Origin: Streptacidiphilus jeojiense
Lineage (GTDB): Bacteria; Actinomycetota; Actinomycetes; Streptomycetales; Streptomycetaceae
Reading direction: 5' to 3'
Length of the DNA stretch: 64,000 nt
Assembly (NCBI RefSeq): GCF_000719095.1
Contig: NZ_JOEH01000016.1
Span: 287,917 to 351,916 of the forward strand
In this document: positions 19,036 through 27,779 of the stretch, in pieces
Layout of the letters: each line of letters begins with the position of its first letter
Numbering within the stretch: the stretch's first letter is position 1
Position numbers and translations under genes: made by a program
Notes under the pieces: model-generated
Databases searched by the model: none
Told to the model about the DNA's origin: nothing
What the model saw: only the letters and a program-made list of their open reading frames with translations

Positions 19036-20358
19036 CTAGGTCTGCGGCGGCTGGTCGTGCACGCTCGCCGCGGCGTCGGCCTCGGCGGCGATCAGTGCGG
19101 CCCGGACGTCCTCGTCGACGTGCTGGCGGGTCTTCAGGTAGCCGACCGTGGTGTTGGTGACGGCGACCAGGGGGACGGCGACCACCGCGCCGCCGATGCC
19201 GCCGATCACCGATCCGATGGTCACCGACAGCACCACCGCGATGGGGTGCACCCGGACCGCGCGGCCCAGGATCAGCGGCTGCAGCAGGTGGCCCTCGATC
19301 TGCTGCACCGCCAGCAGCACCGCCAGCACCATCGCCGCGGTGAACACCCCGTTGGTCACCAGCCCGATCAGCACCGCGACGGTGCCGGTGACCAGGGCCC
19401 CGACCAGCGGGACGAAGGCACCGAGGAAGATCAGCACCGAGATCGGCAGCGCCAGCGGCACCCCGAGCAGATAGATGCCGATGCCGATCGACGCCGAGTC
19501 GATGAACGCCACCAGCACCGTGCCCCGGACGTAGGCGGTCAGCGTGGACCAGGCCCGCGGCCCGGCCCCGGCCATCCCGCGCCGGGCGCTCGGCGGGAAC
19601 AGCCGCAGCAGCCAGCCCCAGATCCGCTCGCCGTCGTAGATCAGGAAGAAGGTGCAGAACGCCGCGAGGAACACCCCGGTCAGGATCTCGATCACGATGC
19701 CCACGGTGGAGAAGCCGAAGGAGGTGATCTGGTCGCTGTTGGTGCCGATCGCCTTGGACAGCTGCCCCGCGAACTCGTTGATCTGTTTGTCGGTCAGATG
19801 CATCGGCCCGTGGGTGAGCCAGGTGCGGATCTGCGAGATGCCGTTCTGGACCTTGCCGGTGACCTCGTTGAGGTTGGTGGTCACCTGCCAGCCGACGAAC
19901 CAGCCGACCAGGCCGATGCCGATCAGGCCCCCGATGAAGGTCATCGCGGCGGCCAGCCCCCTGGGCACCCCGTGCCGCCGCAGCCAGGCCACGGTGGGCT
20001 GCAGCAGCGCGCTGATCAGCAGCGCCGCGATGAAGGCGAAGGCGACGATGCGCAGCGTCTGGACCACGCGGAACAGCACGTAGACGCCGGCGCCGACGAT
20101 CAGCAGCCGCCACATCAGCTCGGCGGTGACCCTGAGCGACCAGGGCACGGCCTCGGTCGGGCTGCTGGGCCTGGCGGGATAGTGCGACAGGCCGTTCTCC
20201 ACCGCGGGGAGGGCCGGGACCGGCGGCGGGTCGTTGCGGTGTTCGGCGACCTTGACGTCGGCCTCGACCTCGCGGCGCCGGTGCTCCAGCCGCGAGGCGA
20301 TCCGCGAGAGCAGCGACGCCCCCCAAGCCACCGGTCCGCTGTGCTGCTCGCCTGGCAT
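19036..20358 (-). CDS. AI-2E family transporter (TqsA-like)
   Basis: This 440-residue membrane protein has about eight helices. A 90-residue cytoplasmic N-terminus precedes LMWRLLIVGAGVYVLFRVV and AFAFIAALLISALLQPTVAWL. The family region GTVLVAFIDSASIGIGIYLLGVPLALPISVLIFLGAFVPLVGALVTG follows, then VQQIEGHLLQPLILGRAVRVHP and VVAVPLVAV near the C-terminus. Family members export autoinducer-2 or other small solutes, or act in cation balance; the substrate here is unknown. It lies 95 bp upstream of the ATPase-HNH pair on the same strand. Confidence 0.93.
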   Translation of the reverse strand: MPGEQHSGPVAWGASLLSRIASRLEHRRREVEADVKVAEHRNDPPPVPALPAVENGLSHYPARPSSPTEAVPWSLRVTAELMWRLLIVGAGVYVLFRVVQTLRIVAFAFIAALLISALLQPTVAWLRRHGVPRGLAAAMTFIGGLIGIGLVGWFVGWQVTTNLNEVTGKVQNGISQIRTWLTHGPMHLTDKQINEFAGQLSKAIGTNSDQITSFGFSTVGIVIEILTGVFLAAFCTFFLIYDGERIWGWLLRLFPPSARRGMAGAGPRAWSTLTAYVRGTVLVAFIDSASIGIGIYLLGVPLALPISVLIFLGAFVPLVGALVTGTVAVLIGLVTNGVFTAAMVLAVLLAVQQIEGHLLQPLILGRAVRVHPIAVVLSVTIGSVIGGIGGAVVAVPLVAVTNTTVGYLKTRQHVDEDVRAALIAAEADAAASVHDQPPQT

Positions 20359-20680
20359 CGCCGCCCCGCCCCCTTCACACCCGATAGCCCCGTGAACCAG
20401 ATGAAGTCCGCGCCCCGAACGCTACCCGGTGCTCACAGCGGTCACCGGGGCGGCCCACCGGAAAGCTGAGCCGGTCATCCTTCGACAGCTGATCGGAAAA
20501 TCCGGTCATTCTTGGCTTTATGGGTTTAGCCGGACAGAGATCGGGGGACGACCAGCATCAAGGCCGCTCCGCACACGGCGGCCGTTCCGTGGGAGATGTA
20601 TCGAAGCCCCCGATCGGACAGGGATCGGGGGCTTCAACATGTCCGCGCGGCCGCGCCCTGCACGGCCTCGGGGCTACTCG
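20359..20680. other. Non-coding interval with terminator and promoter
   Basis: This interval separates the transglycosylase-like gene from the AI-2E gene; both are on the minus strand. It holds one strong hairpin (20603-20635) and, closer to the AI-2E start, ordinary GC-rich leader sequence. A 62-codon plus-strand frame across the hairpin is not credible as a gene. Confidence 0.6.
20603..20635 (-). terminator. Terminator after the transglycosylase-like gene
   Basis: Perfect 13-bp arms GAAGCCCCCGATC (20603-20615) and GATCGGGGGCTTC (20623-20635) have a 7-nt loop. It lies 45 bp beyond the stop of the minus-strand transglycosylase-like gene. Confidence 0.8.
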
Positions 20681-21367
20681 TCAGTACGACTGGTGGACCT
20701 GCCAGTAGGCCCAGGCGTCGCACGGGCTGCCGTAGCGCGAGTCCATGTAGCTCAGGCCCCACTTGATCTGGGTCGCCGGATTGGTGCGCCAGTCCGATCC
20801 CGCCGAGGCCATCTTGCTCCCCGGCAGGGCCTGGACCAGGCCGTACGCGCCGGAGCTGGCATTGGTGGCGGTGTAGTCCCAGCCGCTCTCGCGCTCGACG
20901 ATGTTGCTGAAGCAGGTGAACTGCGAGGCCGGGACGATCGACTGGGCTATCGCCTGCGCCGAACCGGCGGTGTAGGTCTTGGTGACGGCCTCGCGGGCGG
21001 CGGCACGGCTGGCCGCGGCCTCCGCGTCGGCGCGGGCCTTGGCGGCCTTCGCAGCGGCGGCGGCCTTGTCCGCGTCGGACTTGGCCTTGGCGACCTGGGC
21101 GGCCTTGATCCGGGCGGCTTCGGCGGCGGCCTTCTGCGCGGCTGCGGTGGCGGACGCCTGCTGGGCGTCGGCCTGCATGGCGATGTTCTCGCTCACCGTC
21201 TGGGCCTGCTCGCCGGACGGGATCTCGGCGAGAAGAGTGGATCCTGCGACATCGGCTGTCTGAACGGTGGGCTTGGTGTCGCCGGAGGCGACGCCGACCA
21301 CGGCTCCGACGGCAGTGACGGCGGTGGCGGAGGCCACAGCCACACCCCGAACCGAAATCCGGTTCAC
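20681..21367 (-). CDS. Secreted lysozyme-fold transglycosylase-like protein
   Basis: This 228-residue exported protein has a short signal or anchor (SVRGVAVASATAVTAVGAVVGVASG). A long Ala/Lys-rich coiled-coil of about 80 residues (EAARIKAAQVAKAKSDADKA) follows. The C-terminal transglycosylase-like domain includes NIVERESGWDYTATNASSGAYGLVQALPGSKM, with the likely catalytic Glu in VERESGW, and ends WAYWQVHQSY. This matches small streptomycete wall hydrolases of the SLT/Rpf-like group, probably acting on peptidoglycan in growth or germination. GTG 21367 has GGAAGG about 7 nt ahead. Confidence 0.9.
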   Translation of the reverse strand: MNRISVRGVAVASATAVTAVGAVVGVASGDTKPTVQTADVAGSTLLAEIPSGEQAQTVSENIAMQADAQQASATAAAQKAAAEAARIKAAQVAKAKSDADKAAAAAKAAKARADAEAAASRAAAREAVTKTYTAGSAQAIAQSIVPASQFTCFSNIVERESGWDYTATNASSGAYGLVQALPGSKMASAGSDWRTNPATQIKWGLSYMDSRYGSPCDAWAYWQVHQSY

Positions 21368-21809
21368 ACGGTTTCCTTCCAGCGTCGTCCGTGTGGTGAC
21401 CGCACGGACGAACCCCACCCCTGACGCTGGCCTCCCCGCTGCGATGGTCACGGGAGACACGGGCCCGGAGCGCCTCGAAGGGAACGGGGCGCCAACGAAC
21501 TCGGGCGGCGTACGACCGGACTTTTCACTCTGACGAGTGGTCAGTCCTGTCCCACGCGGGGCCTGACAGAACCCACACCTTGCCCGACTCGGACGGCCCG
21601 GCGCAATTCCCGGTTGCGTGGTGAAGCTCACATGGCGGATGGGGCAGGAAGTTCGGCCGAACCCCTGTGGGACAGCTGGTGCCATGGTTACGATCGGACA
21701 ACTTTGCCTCCGCGCCGAACCACAACAAGGGGCGCGAGGAACTGCGCTGCCAACCATGCACCTAGGTGCACCGTCAGCCCGCAGCTCCCCGCGCCCCGGC
21801 CCGCAAGGC
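21368..21809. other. Long leader/intergenic region upstream of the transglycosylase-like gene
   Basis: These 440 bp contain no convincing gene. The half near the PhoH stop is a long terminator hairpin (21729-21797). The rest is presumably the promoter and 5' leader of the transglycosylase-like gene. Streptomycete wall-hydrolase genes often carry a c-di-AMP (ydaO) riboswitch here, but its conserved blocks could not be found. Confidence 0.5.
21729..21797 (-). terminator. Long hairpin with palindromic loop after phoH
   Basis: GGGGCGCGAGGAACTGCG (21729-21746) pairs with CGCAGCTCCCCGCGCCCC (21780-21797) with two mismatches. The loop itself holds the perfect palindrome TGCACCTAGGTGCA (21757-21770). 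The arms belong to the common streptomycete GCGCAGTTCC-type hairpin class also seen at 2073-2102. It lies 13 bp past the phoH stop. Confidence 0.65.
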
Positions 21810-23141
21810 TCAGCTGTGGATGTCCTCCAGCAACTCCGTGACCAACGCGGCGATCGGCGACCGCTCCGACCGGTTCAAGGTCACATGTGCGAACAGCGGA
21901 TGCCCCTTCAGCTTCTCCACCACCGCGACGACCCCGTCGTACCGCCCGACCCGCAGGTTGTCCCGCTGCGCCACGTCGTGGGTGAGCACCACCCGCGACC
22001 CCTGGCCGATCCGGGACAGCACCGTCAGCAGGACGTTCCGCTCCAGCGACTGCGCCTCGTCCACGATCACGAAGGCGTCGTGCAGCGAGCGCCCGCGGAT
22101 GTGGGTGAGCGGGAGGACCTCCAGCATCCCCCGGGACAGCACCTCCTCGATCACGTCCGGCGTGGTCACCGCGGAGAGGGTGTCGAAGACCGCCTGGGCC
22201 CAGGGGCTCATCTTCTCCGACTCGGAACCGGGCAGGTATCCCAGCTCCTGCCCGCCCACCGCGTACAGCGGCCGGAAGACCATCACCTTGCGGTGCTGCC
22301 GGCGCTCCAGCACGGCGTCCAGCCCGGCGCACAGCGCCAGCGCCGACTTGCCGGTGCCGGCCCGTCCGCCCATCGAGATGATGCCGATGTCCGGGTCCTG
22401 GAGCAGGTCCAGCGCGATCCGCTGCTCCGCGCTGCGGCCGCGCAGCCCGAAGACGTCGCGGTCCCCGCGCACCAGGCGCACCCTGCCGTCCGGCGTGACC
22501 CGTCCCAGGGCCTTGCCGCGCTCCGAGGTCAGCACCAGGCCGGTGTGCACCGGCAGCTCGCGCACCTCGGGGATGTCGACGGTGTCGGCGCTCCCGGCCT
22601 CGAACAGGGCGTCGACCTGTTCGCCGGAGACTGCCTGCTCGTGCATACCAGTCCAGCCGGAGGTGATCGCCAGTTCGGCGCGGTACTCCTCCGCGAGCAG
22701 GCCGACCGAGCTGGCCTTGACCCGCATCGGCAGGTCCTTGGAGACGACGGTGACGTCGTAGCCCTCGGCCTGCAGGTTGCGGGCGACCGCCAGGATGCGG
22801 CTGTCGCTGTCCCCGAGCCGGTAGCCGGCCGGGAGGACGGACGGATCGGTGTGGTTCAGCTCGACCCGGATCGTTCCGCCGACGTCGCCCACGGGAATGG
22901 GGGCGTCGAGCCGTCCGTAGCGGACCCGGTAGTCGTCCAGCAGGCGCAGCGCCTGGCGGGCGAAGTAGCCGAGTTCCGGGTGGTGCCGCTTGGCCTCCAA
23001 CTCCGTGACCACGACCACGGGGAGCACGACCTCGTGCTCCTCGAATCGCGTCATCGCGTTCGGGTCGGCCAGCAGAACGCTGGTGTCGAGGACGTACGTG
23101 CGCCGGTCTTGCTCACTCCGGCGGCTCTTGGAGCTGACCAC
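21810..23141 (-). CDS. phoH: PhoH-family ATPase with N-terminal PIN domain (PhoH2-like)
   Basis: This 443-residue fusion has an N-terminal PIN RNase domain (about 14-150; [43 protein letters not shown]). The C-terminal PhoH helicase/ATPase has Walker A GRAGTGKS at 259-266 and the DE box in [23 protein letters not shown]. This PIN-PhoH layout is that of the actinobacterial PhoH2 proteins, which unwind and cut RNA. A small antitoxin (PhoAT) sometimes accompanies it, but none is evident here. The start is GTG with GGGAGG 4 nt ahead. Confidence 0.94.
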   Translation of the reverse strand: MVSSKSRRSEQDRRTYVLDTSVLLADPNAMTRFEEHEVVLPVVVVTELEAKRHHPELGYFARQALRLLDDYRVRYGRLDAPIPVGDVGGTIRVELNHTDPSVLPAGYRLGDSDSRILAVARNLQAEGYDVTVVSKDLPMRVKASSVGLLAEEYRAELAITSGWTGMHEQAVSGEQVDALFEAGSADTVDIPEVRELPVHTGLVLTSERGKALGRVTPDGRVRLVRGDRDVFGLRGRSAEQRIALDLLQDPDIGIISMGGRAGTGKSALALCAGLDAVLERRQHRKVMVFRPLYAVGGQELGYLPGSESEKMSPWAQAVFDTLSAVTTPDVIEEVLSRGMLEVLPLTHIRGRSLHDAFVIVDEAQSLERNVLLTVLSRIGQGSRVVLTHDVAQRDNLRVGRYDGVVAVVEKLKGHPLFAHVTLNRSERSPIAALVTELLEDIHS

Positions 23142-23326
23142 AGGGCCTCCCGGGCGGACGACCTGCTGTCATCCGCGGTTCGCCGGACCCTCGGGCCCCG
23201 ATGGCCGAGGTCACGGTCTGACCCGGTTATTCCCCGGCTCGCCCGAACCCATGCCGATGGAAACGAACTGACGCCCCATCGTCATCAGCCGTTCTTCGGC
23301 CGTTGGACAAGAAACCGGACCGCGGG

Positions 23327-24118
23327 TCAGCCGCCGAAGCGGCGCTGGCGGTTGGCGTAGTCGCGCAGCGCCCGGAGGAAGTCGACCTTGCGGAAGGCCG
23401 GCCAGTACGCCTCGCAGAAGTAGAACTCGGAGTGCGCGCTCTGCCAGAGCAGGAAGCCGGACAGCCGCTGCTCGCCGGAGGTGCGGATGACCAGGTCGGG
23501 GTCGGGCTGGCCGCTGGTGTAGAGGTGGCGGGCGATGTGCTCGACGTCGATCATCTCGGCCAGCTGTTCGACCGAGGTGCCGAGTGCGGCCTGCTCCTGC
23601 AGCAGCTTGCGGACCGCGTCGGCGATCTCGTGCCGGCCGCCGTAGCCGACGGCGACGTTGACGAGTATCCCGGTGTGGTGCGCGGTGGCCTGCTCGGCCT
23701 CCTTGAGCACGGCCGCGGTGCCGGTCGGCAGCAGGTCCAGGGCACCGACCGGGTGGACCCGCCAGTGGCCGGTGGCGGCGAGGTCGCGCACCGCCTGCTC
23801 GATGATGCCGAGCAGCGGGACCAGTTCCTCCTTGGGCCGGCTGAGGTTGTCGGTGGACAGCATCCACAGGGTGACCACCTCGACGCCGACCTCCTCGCAC
23901 CAGCTGAGGAAGTCCGGGATCTTGTCGGCGCCGCTCTGGTGCCCGTCCACGGTGGACATCCCGGCGGCGCGGGCCCAGCGGCGGTTCCCGTCGAGCATCA
24001 CCCCGACGTGGCGCGGCACCGTGGCCCGGTCCAGGTGGGCCTCGACCCGGCGGCCGTAGAGCCCGTAGGTCAGCTTGCGGAGTACCGGTGTGCGGCGGAT
24101 GACCAGCCCGAGGTCCAT
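23327..24118 (-). CDS. uppS: Cis-prenyltransferase (isoprenyl/undecaprenyl diphosphate synthase family)
   Basis: This 263-residue enzyme has the catalytic VGVMLDGNRRWARAAGM region with D43, followed by GADKIPDFLSWCEEVGV, then LSTDNLSRPKEEL. The C-terminal signature DLVIRTSGEQRLSGFLLWQSAHSEFYF carries the conserved Arg and Ser residues. It extends allylic diphosphates with IPP in the cis configuration for wall lipid carriers. From memory, the M. tuberculosis homologue in the same gene neighbourhood (Rv1086) makes short-chain Z,E-farnesyl diphosphate, so this may be the short-chain rather than the main C55 synthase. Confidence 0.92.
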   Translation of the reverse strand: MDLGLVIRRTPVLRKLTYGLYGRRVEAHLDRATVPRHVGVMLDGNRRWARAAGMSTVDGHQSGADKIPDFLSWCEEVGVEVVTLWMLSTDNLSRPKEELVPLLGIIEQAVRDLAATGHWRVHPVGALDLLPTGTAAVLKEAEQATAHHTGILVNVAVGYGGRHEIADAVRKLLQEQAALGTSVEQLAEMIDVEHIARHLYTSGQPDPDLVIRTSGEQRLSGFLLWQSAHSEFYFCEAYWPAFRKVDFLRALRDYANRQRRFGG

Positions 24119-24310
24119 GGTTGTTGCGCCCCTCTACTGCGACCCTCCGGTCGGCTGCGACCTTCCGGGCAGGCGGGCGTCAGCAGCAGCCCGTCCCCGG
24201 GGGGTCACCATACTCCCGGCACCTGAGCGTCATGGAATCGTGCCGGTGGGATCGGCGGACTATTGTTCAGTGGTCTGACAAAATGCGCCATCCGGAGAGG
24301 CATCCACCCC

Positions 24311-25351
24311 ATGATCCCAGCTCCTTACCAGCCGGCCGAAACCCGCTACCAGGGTTCGATGAACTACCGCAGGACCGGCCGCAGCGGGCTGAAGCTGCCG
24401 GAGATCTCGCTCGGCCTGTGGCACAACTTCGGCGACGACAAGCCGCTGGAGACCCAGCGGGCGATCCTGCGCCGGGCCTTCGACCTCGGCGTCACCCACT
24501 TCGACCTGGCCAACAACTACGGCCCGCCGTACGGGGCCGCCGAGGCCAACTTCGGCCGGCACCTGGCCGCGGACTTCCGTCCGTTCCGGGACGAGCTGGT
24601 GATCTCCACCAAGGCCGGCTACGACATGTGGCCGGGCCCCTACGGTGAGTGGGGCTCGCGCAAGTACCTCACCGCCAGCCTGGACCAGTCGCTGCAGCGG
24701 ATGGGCCTGGACTACGTCGACATCTTCTACTCGCACCGGTTCGACCCGGAGACCCCGCTGGAGGAGACGATGGGCGCGCTGGCGTCCGCCGTCCAGCAGG
24801 GCAAGGCGCTGTACGTCGGCATCTCCTCGTACAACGCCGAGAACACCCGCAAGGCCGCGGCGATCCTGCGCGACCTGGGCGTTCCGCTGCTGATCCACCA
24901 GCCCTCCTACTCCATGCTGAACCGCTGGACCGAGGAGGACGGGCTGCTGGACACCTTGGAGCAGGAGGGGGCGGGCTGCATCGGCTTCGCGCCGCTGGCG
25001 CAGGGCCTGCTCACCGACCGCTACCTGCACGGCATCCCGGAGGACTCGCGGGCCGCACAGGGCAAGTCTCTGGACCCGGGCGCGCTGAACGAGCAGACCC
25101 TGTTCAAGCTGCGCGCGCTCAACGACATCGCCGCCAAGCGCGGCCAGTCGCTGGCCCAGCTGGCGCTGACCTGGCTGCTGCGGGACCCGCGGATGACCTC
25201 GGCGCTGATCGGGGCCTCCTCGGTGGCGCAGCTGGAGACCAACATCGCCGCAATCCAGGGCCCGGCCCTGACCGTGGAGGAGCTGGCCGAGATCGACCGC
25301 TACGCGACCGACGCGGACATCAACATCTGGTCGGCGTCCAGCGAGGGCTGA
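24311..25351 (+). CDS. Aldo/keto reductase, YghZ-like (L-glyceraldehyde 3-phosphate reductase type)
   Basis: This 346-residue NADPH-dependent TIM-barrel reductase shows the AKR catalytic set: Asp and Tyr in HFDLANNYGPPYGAAE, Lys in VISTKAGYDMW, and His in VDIFYSHRFDPETP. The cofactor end is RMTSALIGASSVAQLETN-like (SALIGASS). The WPGPYGEWGSRKYL block is diagnostic of the YghZ/KvBeta-related AKR14 group. Start 24311 is favoured over 24263 because GGAGAGG lies about 10 nt ahead and family alignments begin near here. It ends in a canonical hairpin plus T-run. Confidence 0.93.
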   Translation: MIPAPYQPAETRYQGSMNYRRTGRSGLKLPEISLGLWHNFGDDKPLETQRAILRRAFDLGVTHFDLANNYGPPYGAAEANFGRHLAADFRPFRDELVISTKAGYDMWPGPYGEWGSRKYLTASLDQSLQRMGLDYVDIFYSHRFDPETPLEETMGALASAVQQGKALYVGISSYNAENTRKAAAILRDLGVPLLIHQPSYSMLNRWTEEDGLLDTLEQEGAGCIGFAPLAQGLLTDRYLHGIPEDSRAAQGKSLDPGALNEQTLFKLRALNDIAAKRGQSLAQLALTWLLRDPRMTSALIGASSVAQLETNIAAIQGPALTVEELAEIDRYATDADINIWSASSEG

Positions 25352-25380
25352 AAAGGCACTCCGCCCAACTGGGAAAACAT

Positions 25381-25432
25381 GGTACAGACCGCATTCGGGG
25401 GGATCCCCTCCGGATGTGGTCTGTACCTTTTT
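25381..25432 (+). terminator. Hairpin plus T-run whose arms are DasR-like sites
   Basis: GGTACAGACC (25381-25390) pairs perfectly with GGTCTGTACC (25418-25427). The inner sequence pairs further with G:U pairs, and TTTTT (25428-25432) follows, which is rare in such GC-rich DNA. It ends the aldo/keto reductase transcript. The same 10-mer GGTACAGACC occurs in the DasR-like operator of the first chitinase (14871-14880), so the arms could also bind DasR. Confidence 0.8.
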
Positions 25433-25492
25433 GCTCTCCCGACCGCCTGCTCGGAGTTGTCTCAACGGAACCTTAAGCAGCAGTTGGGGGTC

Positions 25493-25521
25493 TTGACATG
25501 CCAACTGGTCTAGTCCAACTT
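25493..25521 (+). promoter_or_regulatory. Chitinase promoter with DasR-like operator in the spacer
   Basis: TTGACA (25493-25498), 17 bp, then CAACTT (25516-25521) form a probable promoter. The spacer carries ACTGGTCTAGTCCAAC (25504-25519), one core change from the DasR element TGGTCTAGACCA. The layout mirrors the first chitinase promoter. An in-frame ATG at 25498 overlaps the promoter and cannot be the start. Confidence 0.7.
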
Positions 25522-25575
25522 GTGGGTCAAGCTTCACTTGCTGTCTTCCCTCCCCCACACCCTGAGGACAGATCC

Positions 25576-27114
25576 ATGGCTTCCCCTCGCCGCGCCATCG
25601 GCGCAGTTACCGCCTGTGCAACGGCCGTCGGACTCGGTCTGACCGGCCTGGTCGCCTTCACCGGCGGCGCCAGCGCCGACACCACCAACCTGGTGGCCAA
25701 CCCCGGCTTCGAGACCGGCACCCTCTCCAACTGGACCTGCAGCGGCGGCGCCGTCACCACGGCCACGGTGCACTCCGGCACCCACGCCCTGGTCGCCACC
25801 CCCACCAGCGGCGACGACGCGCAGTGCACCCAGACCATCAGCGTCCAGCCCAACTCCTCGTACTCGCTCAGCTCCTGGGTCCAGGGTCCGTACGTCTACC
25901 TGGGCACCAGCGGTGACGGCACGACGGACGTCAGCACCTGGTCCAACAGCAGTTCCTGGAACCAGCTGAGCACCACCTTCAAGACCGGCGCCTCGACCAC
26001 CAGCGTCACCATCTACCTGCACGGCTGGTACGGGCAGGCGGCGTACTACGCCGACGACGTGGTGCTGAGCGGCGCCGCGGGCGCGACCACCTCGGCGAGC
26101 CCGACCGCCAGCGCGTCGGCCTCCGCGAGCGCCAGCGCCAGCGCCTCGGCCTCCCCCACGCCGACCGCGACCACCGCCTCGCCGACCCCCACCGCCACCT
26201 CGACCGGCAGCACCGGCACCGGGAAGCACCTGGTCACCGGCTACTGGCAGGACTTCGACAACGGCGCCACCGACCAGAAGATCAGCGACGTCAGCTCGCA
26301 GTACGACATCATCGCGGTCTCCTTCGCCACCGCCGACCCCAGCAACACCGGCGGCATCACCTTCTCGCTGGACTCCACCCTGCAGAGCAAGCTCGGCGGC
26401 TACACCGACGCCCAGTTCAAGGCCGACATCGCGGCCAAGCACGCGGCCGGCAAGAAGGTCGTGCTCTCGGTCGGCGGCCAGAACGGCACCATCTCCGTCG
26501 CCAGCTCCGCCGCCGCCACCAACTTCGCCAACAGCGCCTACTCGCTGATGCAGACGTACGGCTTCGACGGGGTCGACATCGACCTGGAGAACGGCCTCAA
26601 CCCGACCTACATGGCGCAGGCGCTGCACTCGCTGGCGAGCAAGGCCGGCTCCGGCTTCGTGCTCACCATGGCCCCGCAGACCATCGACATGCTGAACTCC
26701 AGCTCCGACTACCTGGCCACGGCGCTGGCGGTCAAGGACGTCCTCACCATCGTCAACACCCAGTACTACAACTCGGGTTCGATGAACGGCTGCGACGGCG
26801 GCGTCTACTCCGAGGGCACCGTGGACTTCATCACCTCGATGGCCTGCACCGCCATCCAGGCCGGGCTCAGCCCCAGCCAGGTCGGCATCGGCGTCCCGGC
26901 CTCGACCAGCGCGGCCGGCAGCGGCTACGTGGCACCCAGCGTGGTCGAGAACGCCCTCAACTGCCTGGCCAAGGGCACCAACTGCGGCACCTTCAAGCCC
27001 AGCACCACCTGGCCGGCCATCGGCGGGGTGATGACCTGGTCGACCAACTGGGACGCCAGCAACGGCAACCAGTTCGCCAACAACGAGGGTGTGTTCGTCC
27101 ACGCCATGGCGTAG
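25576..27114 (+). CDS. Secreted GH18 chitinase with N-terminal carbohydrate-binding module
   Basis: This 512-residue exported enzyme has a signal peptide (about 1-34, ending GGASA), a binding module (about 36-165, NPGFETGTLSNWTC to YADDVVLSG), a Ser/Ala/Thr/Pro-rich linker (about 170-215), and a GH18 domain (217-512). The catalytic motif DGVDIDLE is at residues 331-338, E338 being the proton donor. The module is clearly related to that of the first chitinase but lies at the other end of the protein. ATG 25576 has GAGGA 7 nt ahead. Expression is probably DasR-controlled. It converges on the prepilin peptidase gene with only 4 bp between stops. Confidence 0.95.
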   Translation: MASPRRAIGAVTACATAVGLGLTGLVAFTGGASADTTNLVANPGFETGTLSNWTCSGGAVTTATVHSGTHALVATPTSGDDAQCTQTISVQPNSSYSLSSWVQGPYVYLGTSGDGTTDVSTWSNSSSWNQLSTTFKTGASTTSVTIYLHGWYGQAAYYADDVVLSGAAGATTSASPTASASASASASASASASPTPTATTASPTPTATSTGSTGTGKHLVTGYWQDFDNGATDQKISDVSSQYDIIAVSFATADPSNTGGITFSLDSTLQSKLGGYTDAQFKADIAAKHAAGKKVVLSVGGQNGTISVASSAAATNFANSAYSLMQTYGFDGVDIDLENGLNPTYMAQALHSLASKAGSGFVLTMAPQTIDMLNSSSDYLATALAVKDVLTIVNTQYYNSGSMNGCDGGVYSEGTVDFITSMACTAIQAGLSPSQVGIGVPASTSAAGSGYVAPSVVENALNCLAKGTNCGTFKPSTTWPAIGGVMTWSTNWDASNGNQFANNEGVFVHAMA

Positions 27115-27118
27115 CTGG

Positions 27119-27742
27119 CTAATGGCTGAGCGCTATCGCCAGTAGCGCCCCCAGCAGCAGGAACGGTCCGAAGGGAAGCTCGTCGCGACGCCCGGCACGG
27201 CGCGCGGCGAGCTTCGTCGTGCCGTAGACCGCCGCCAGCAGGAAGCCGAGCAGCACCCCCTCGAAGACCGCCCCGAAGCCGTACCAGCCGAGCACGGCGC
27301 CCACGGTCAGCCCCAGCGCGGCGTCGCCGAGGCCGAACGGCAGTGCCAGCGCCATCAGCCAGAACACCGCGCCCAGCGCGGCGGCCCCGTAGAGGGCGTG
27401 CAGCGCGGAGCCGGTGCGGTCACCGGCCAGCCGGGCGGCGCCGAGCAGCAGCAGCGTCCCGGCCGCCGAGGGGTGGGTGAGCCGGCGCGGCAGCCGGTGC
27501 TCGGTGACGTCCACCAGCGCCAGCGGCACCGCGCAGGCGGCCGCCCAGAGCAGCGCCAGGACGTGCCAGTGGTAGCCGGTGGCCGCCGCGGTGGCCCCCA
27601 GGGCCGCCACGCACAGGCCCATGACCTGGGCGGGAGAGGGCAGTTGCGCGGTGTACCGGGCGGCCTCGCGCCGGACCGGGCCATGGACCCCCACCCCGAC
27701 CAGGCCGCCGGCCACCACGGTGAACGCATACGGACCCAGCAC
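27119..27742 (-). CDS. A24 family prepilin peptidase, short form
   Basis: This 207-residue polytopic membrane protein has the two catalytic aspartates of type IV prepilin peptidases: D78 in LVDVTEHRLPRRLTHP and D140 in the FGLGDAALG (GxGD) motif. It lacks the N-terminal cysteine-rich methylase domain of full-length PilD. About seven membrane segments are visible. No tad/flp, pilin or secretion ATPase genes lie nearby, so it probably serves pilins encoded elsewhere. Confidence 0.85.
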   Translation of the reverse strand: MLGPYAFTVVAGGLVGVGVHGPVRREAARYTAQLPSPAQVMGLCVAALGATAAATGYHWHVLALLWAAACAVPLALVDVTEHRLPRRLTHPSAAGTLLLLGAARLAGDRTGSALHALYGAAALGAVFWLMALALPFGLGDAALGLTVGAVLGWYGFGAVFEGVLLGFLLAAVYGTTKLAARRAGRRDELPFGPFLLLGALLAIALSH

Positions 27743-27779
27743 GGTCGCCCCCTCTCCCCCGGAGGCCCTCAGACTAACC

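Noticed and set aside
20520..20708. 62-codon plus-strand frame
   Set aside because: It runs through a perfect terminator hairpin and into the antisense of the transglycosylase-like gene.
21368..21728. Possible c-di-AMP (ydaO) riboswitch ahead of the transglycosylase-like gene
   Set aside because: The family often has one in streptomycetes, but the conserved blocks of the motif (for example GGGGTGAATC and the CCGAATCCG segment) were not found on the minus strand; only a vague GGGGTGGGGTTCG was seen.
25498..25575. Earlier ATG for the second chitinase
   Set aside because: It lies inside the -35 box and operator and adds no signal-peptide sequence; ATG 25576 has a clear ribosome site and signal peptide.
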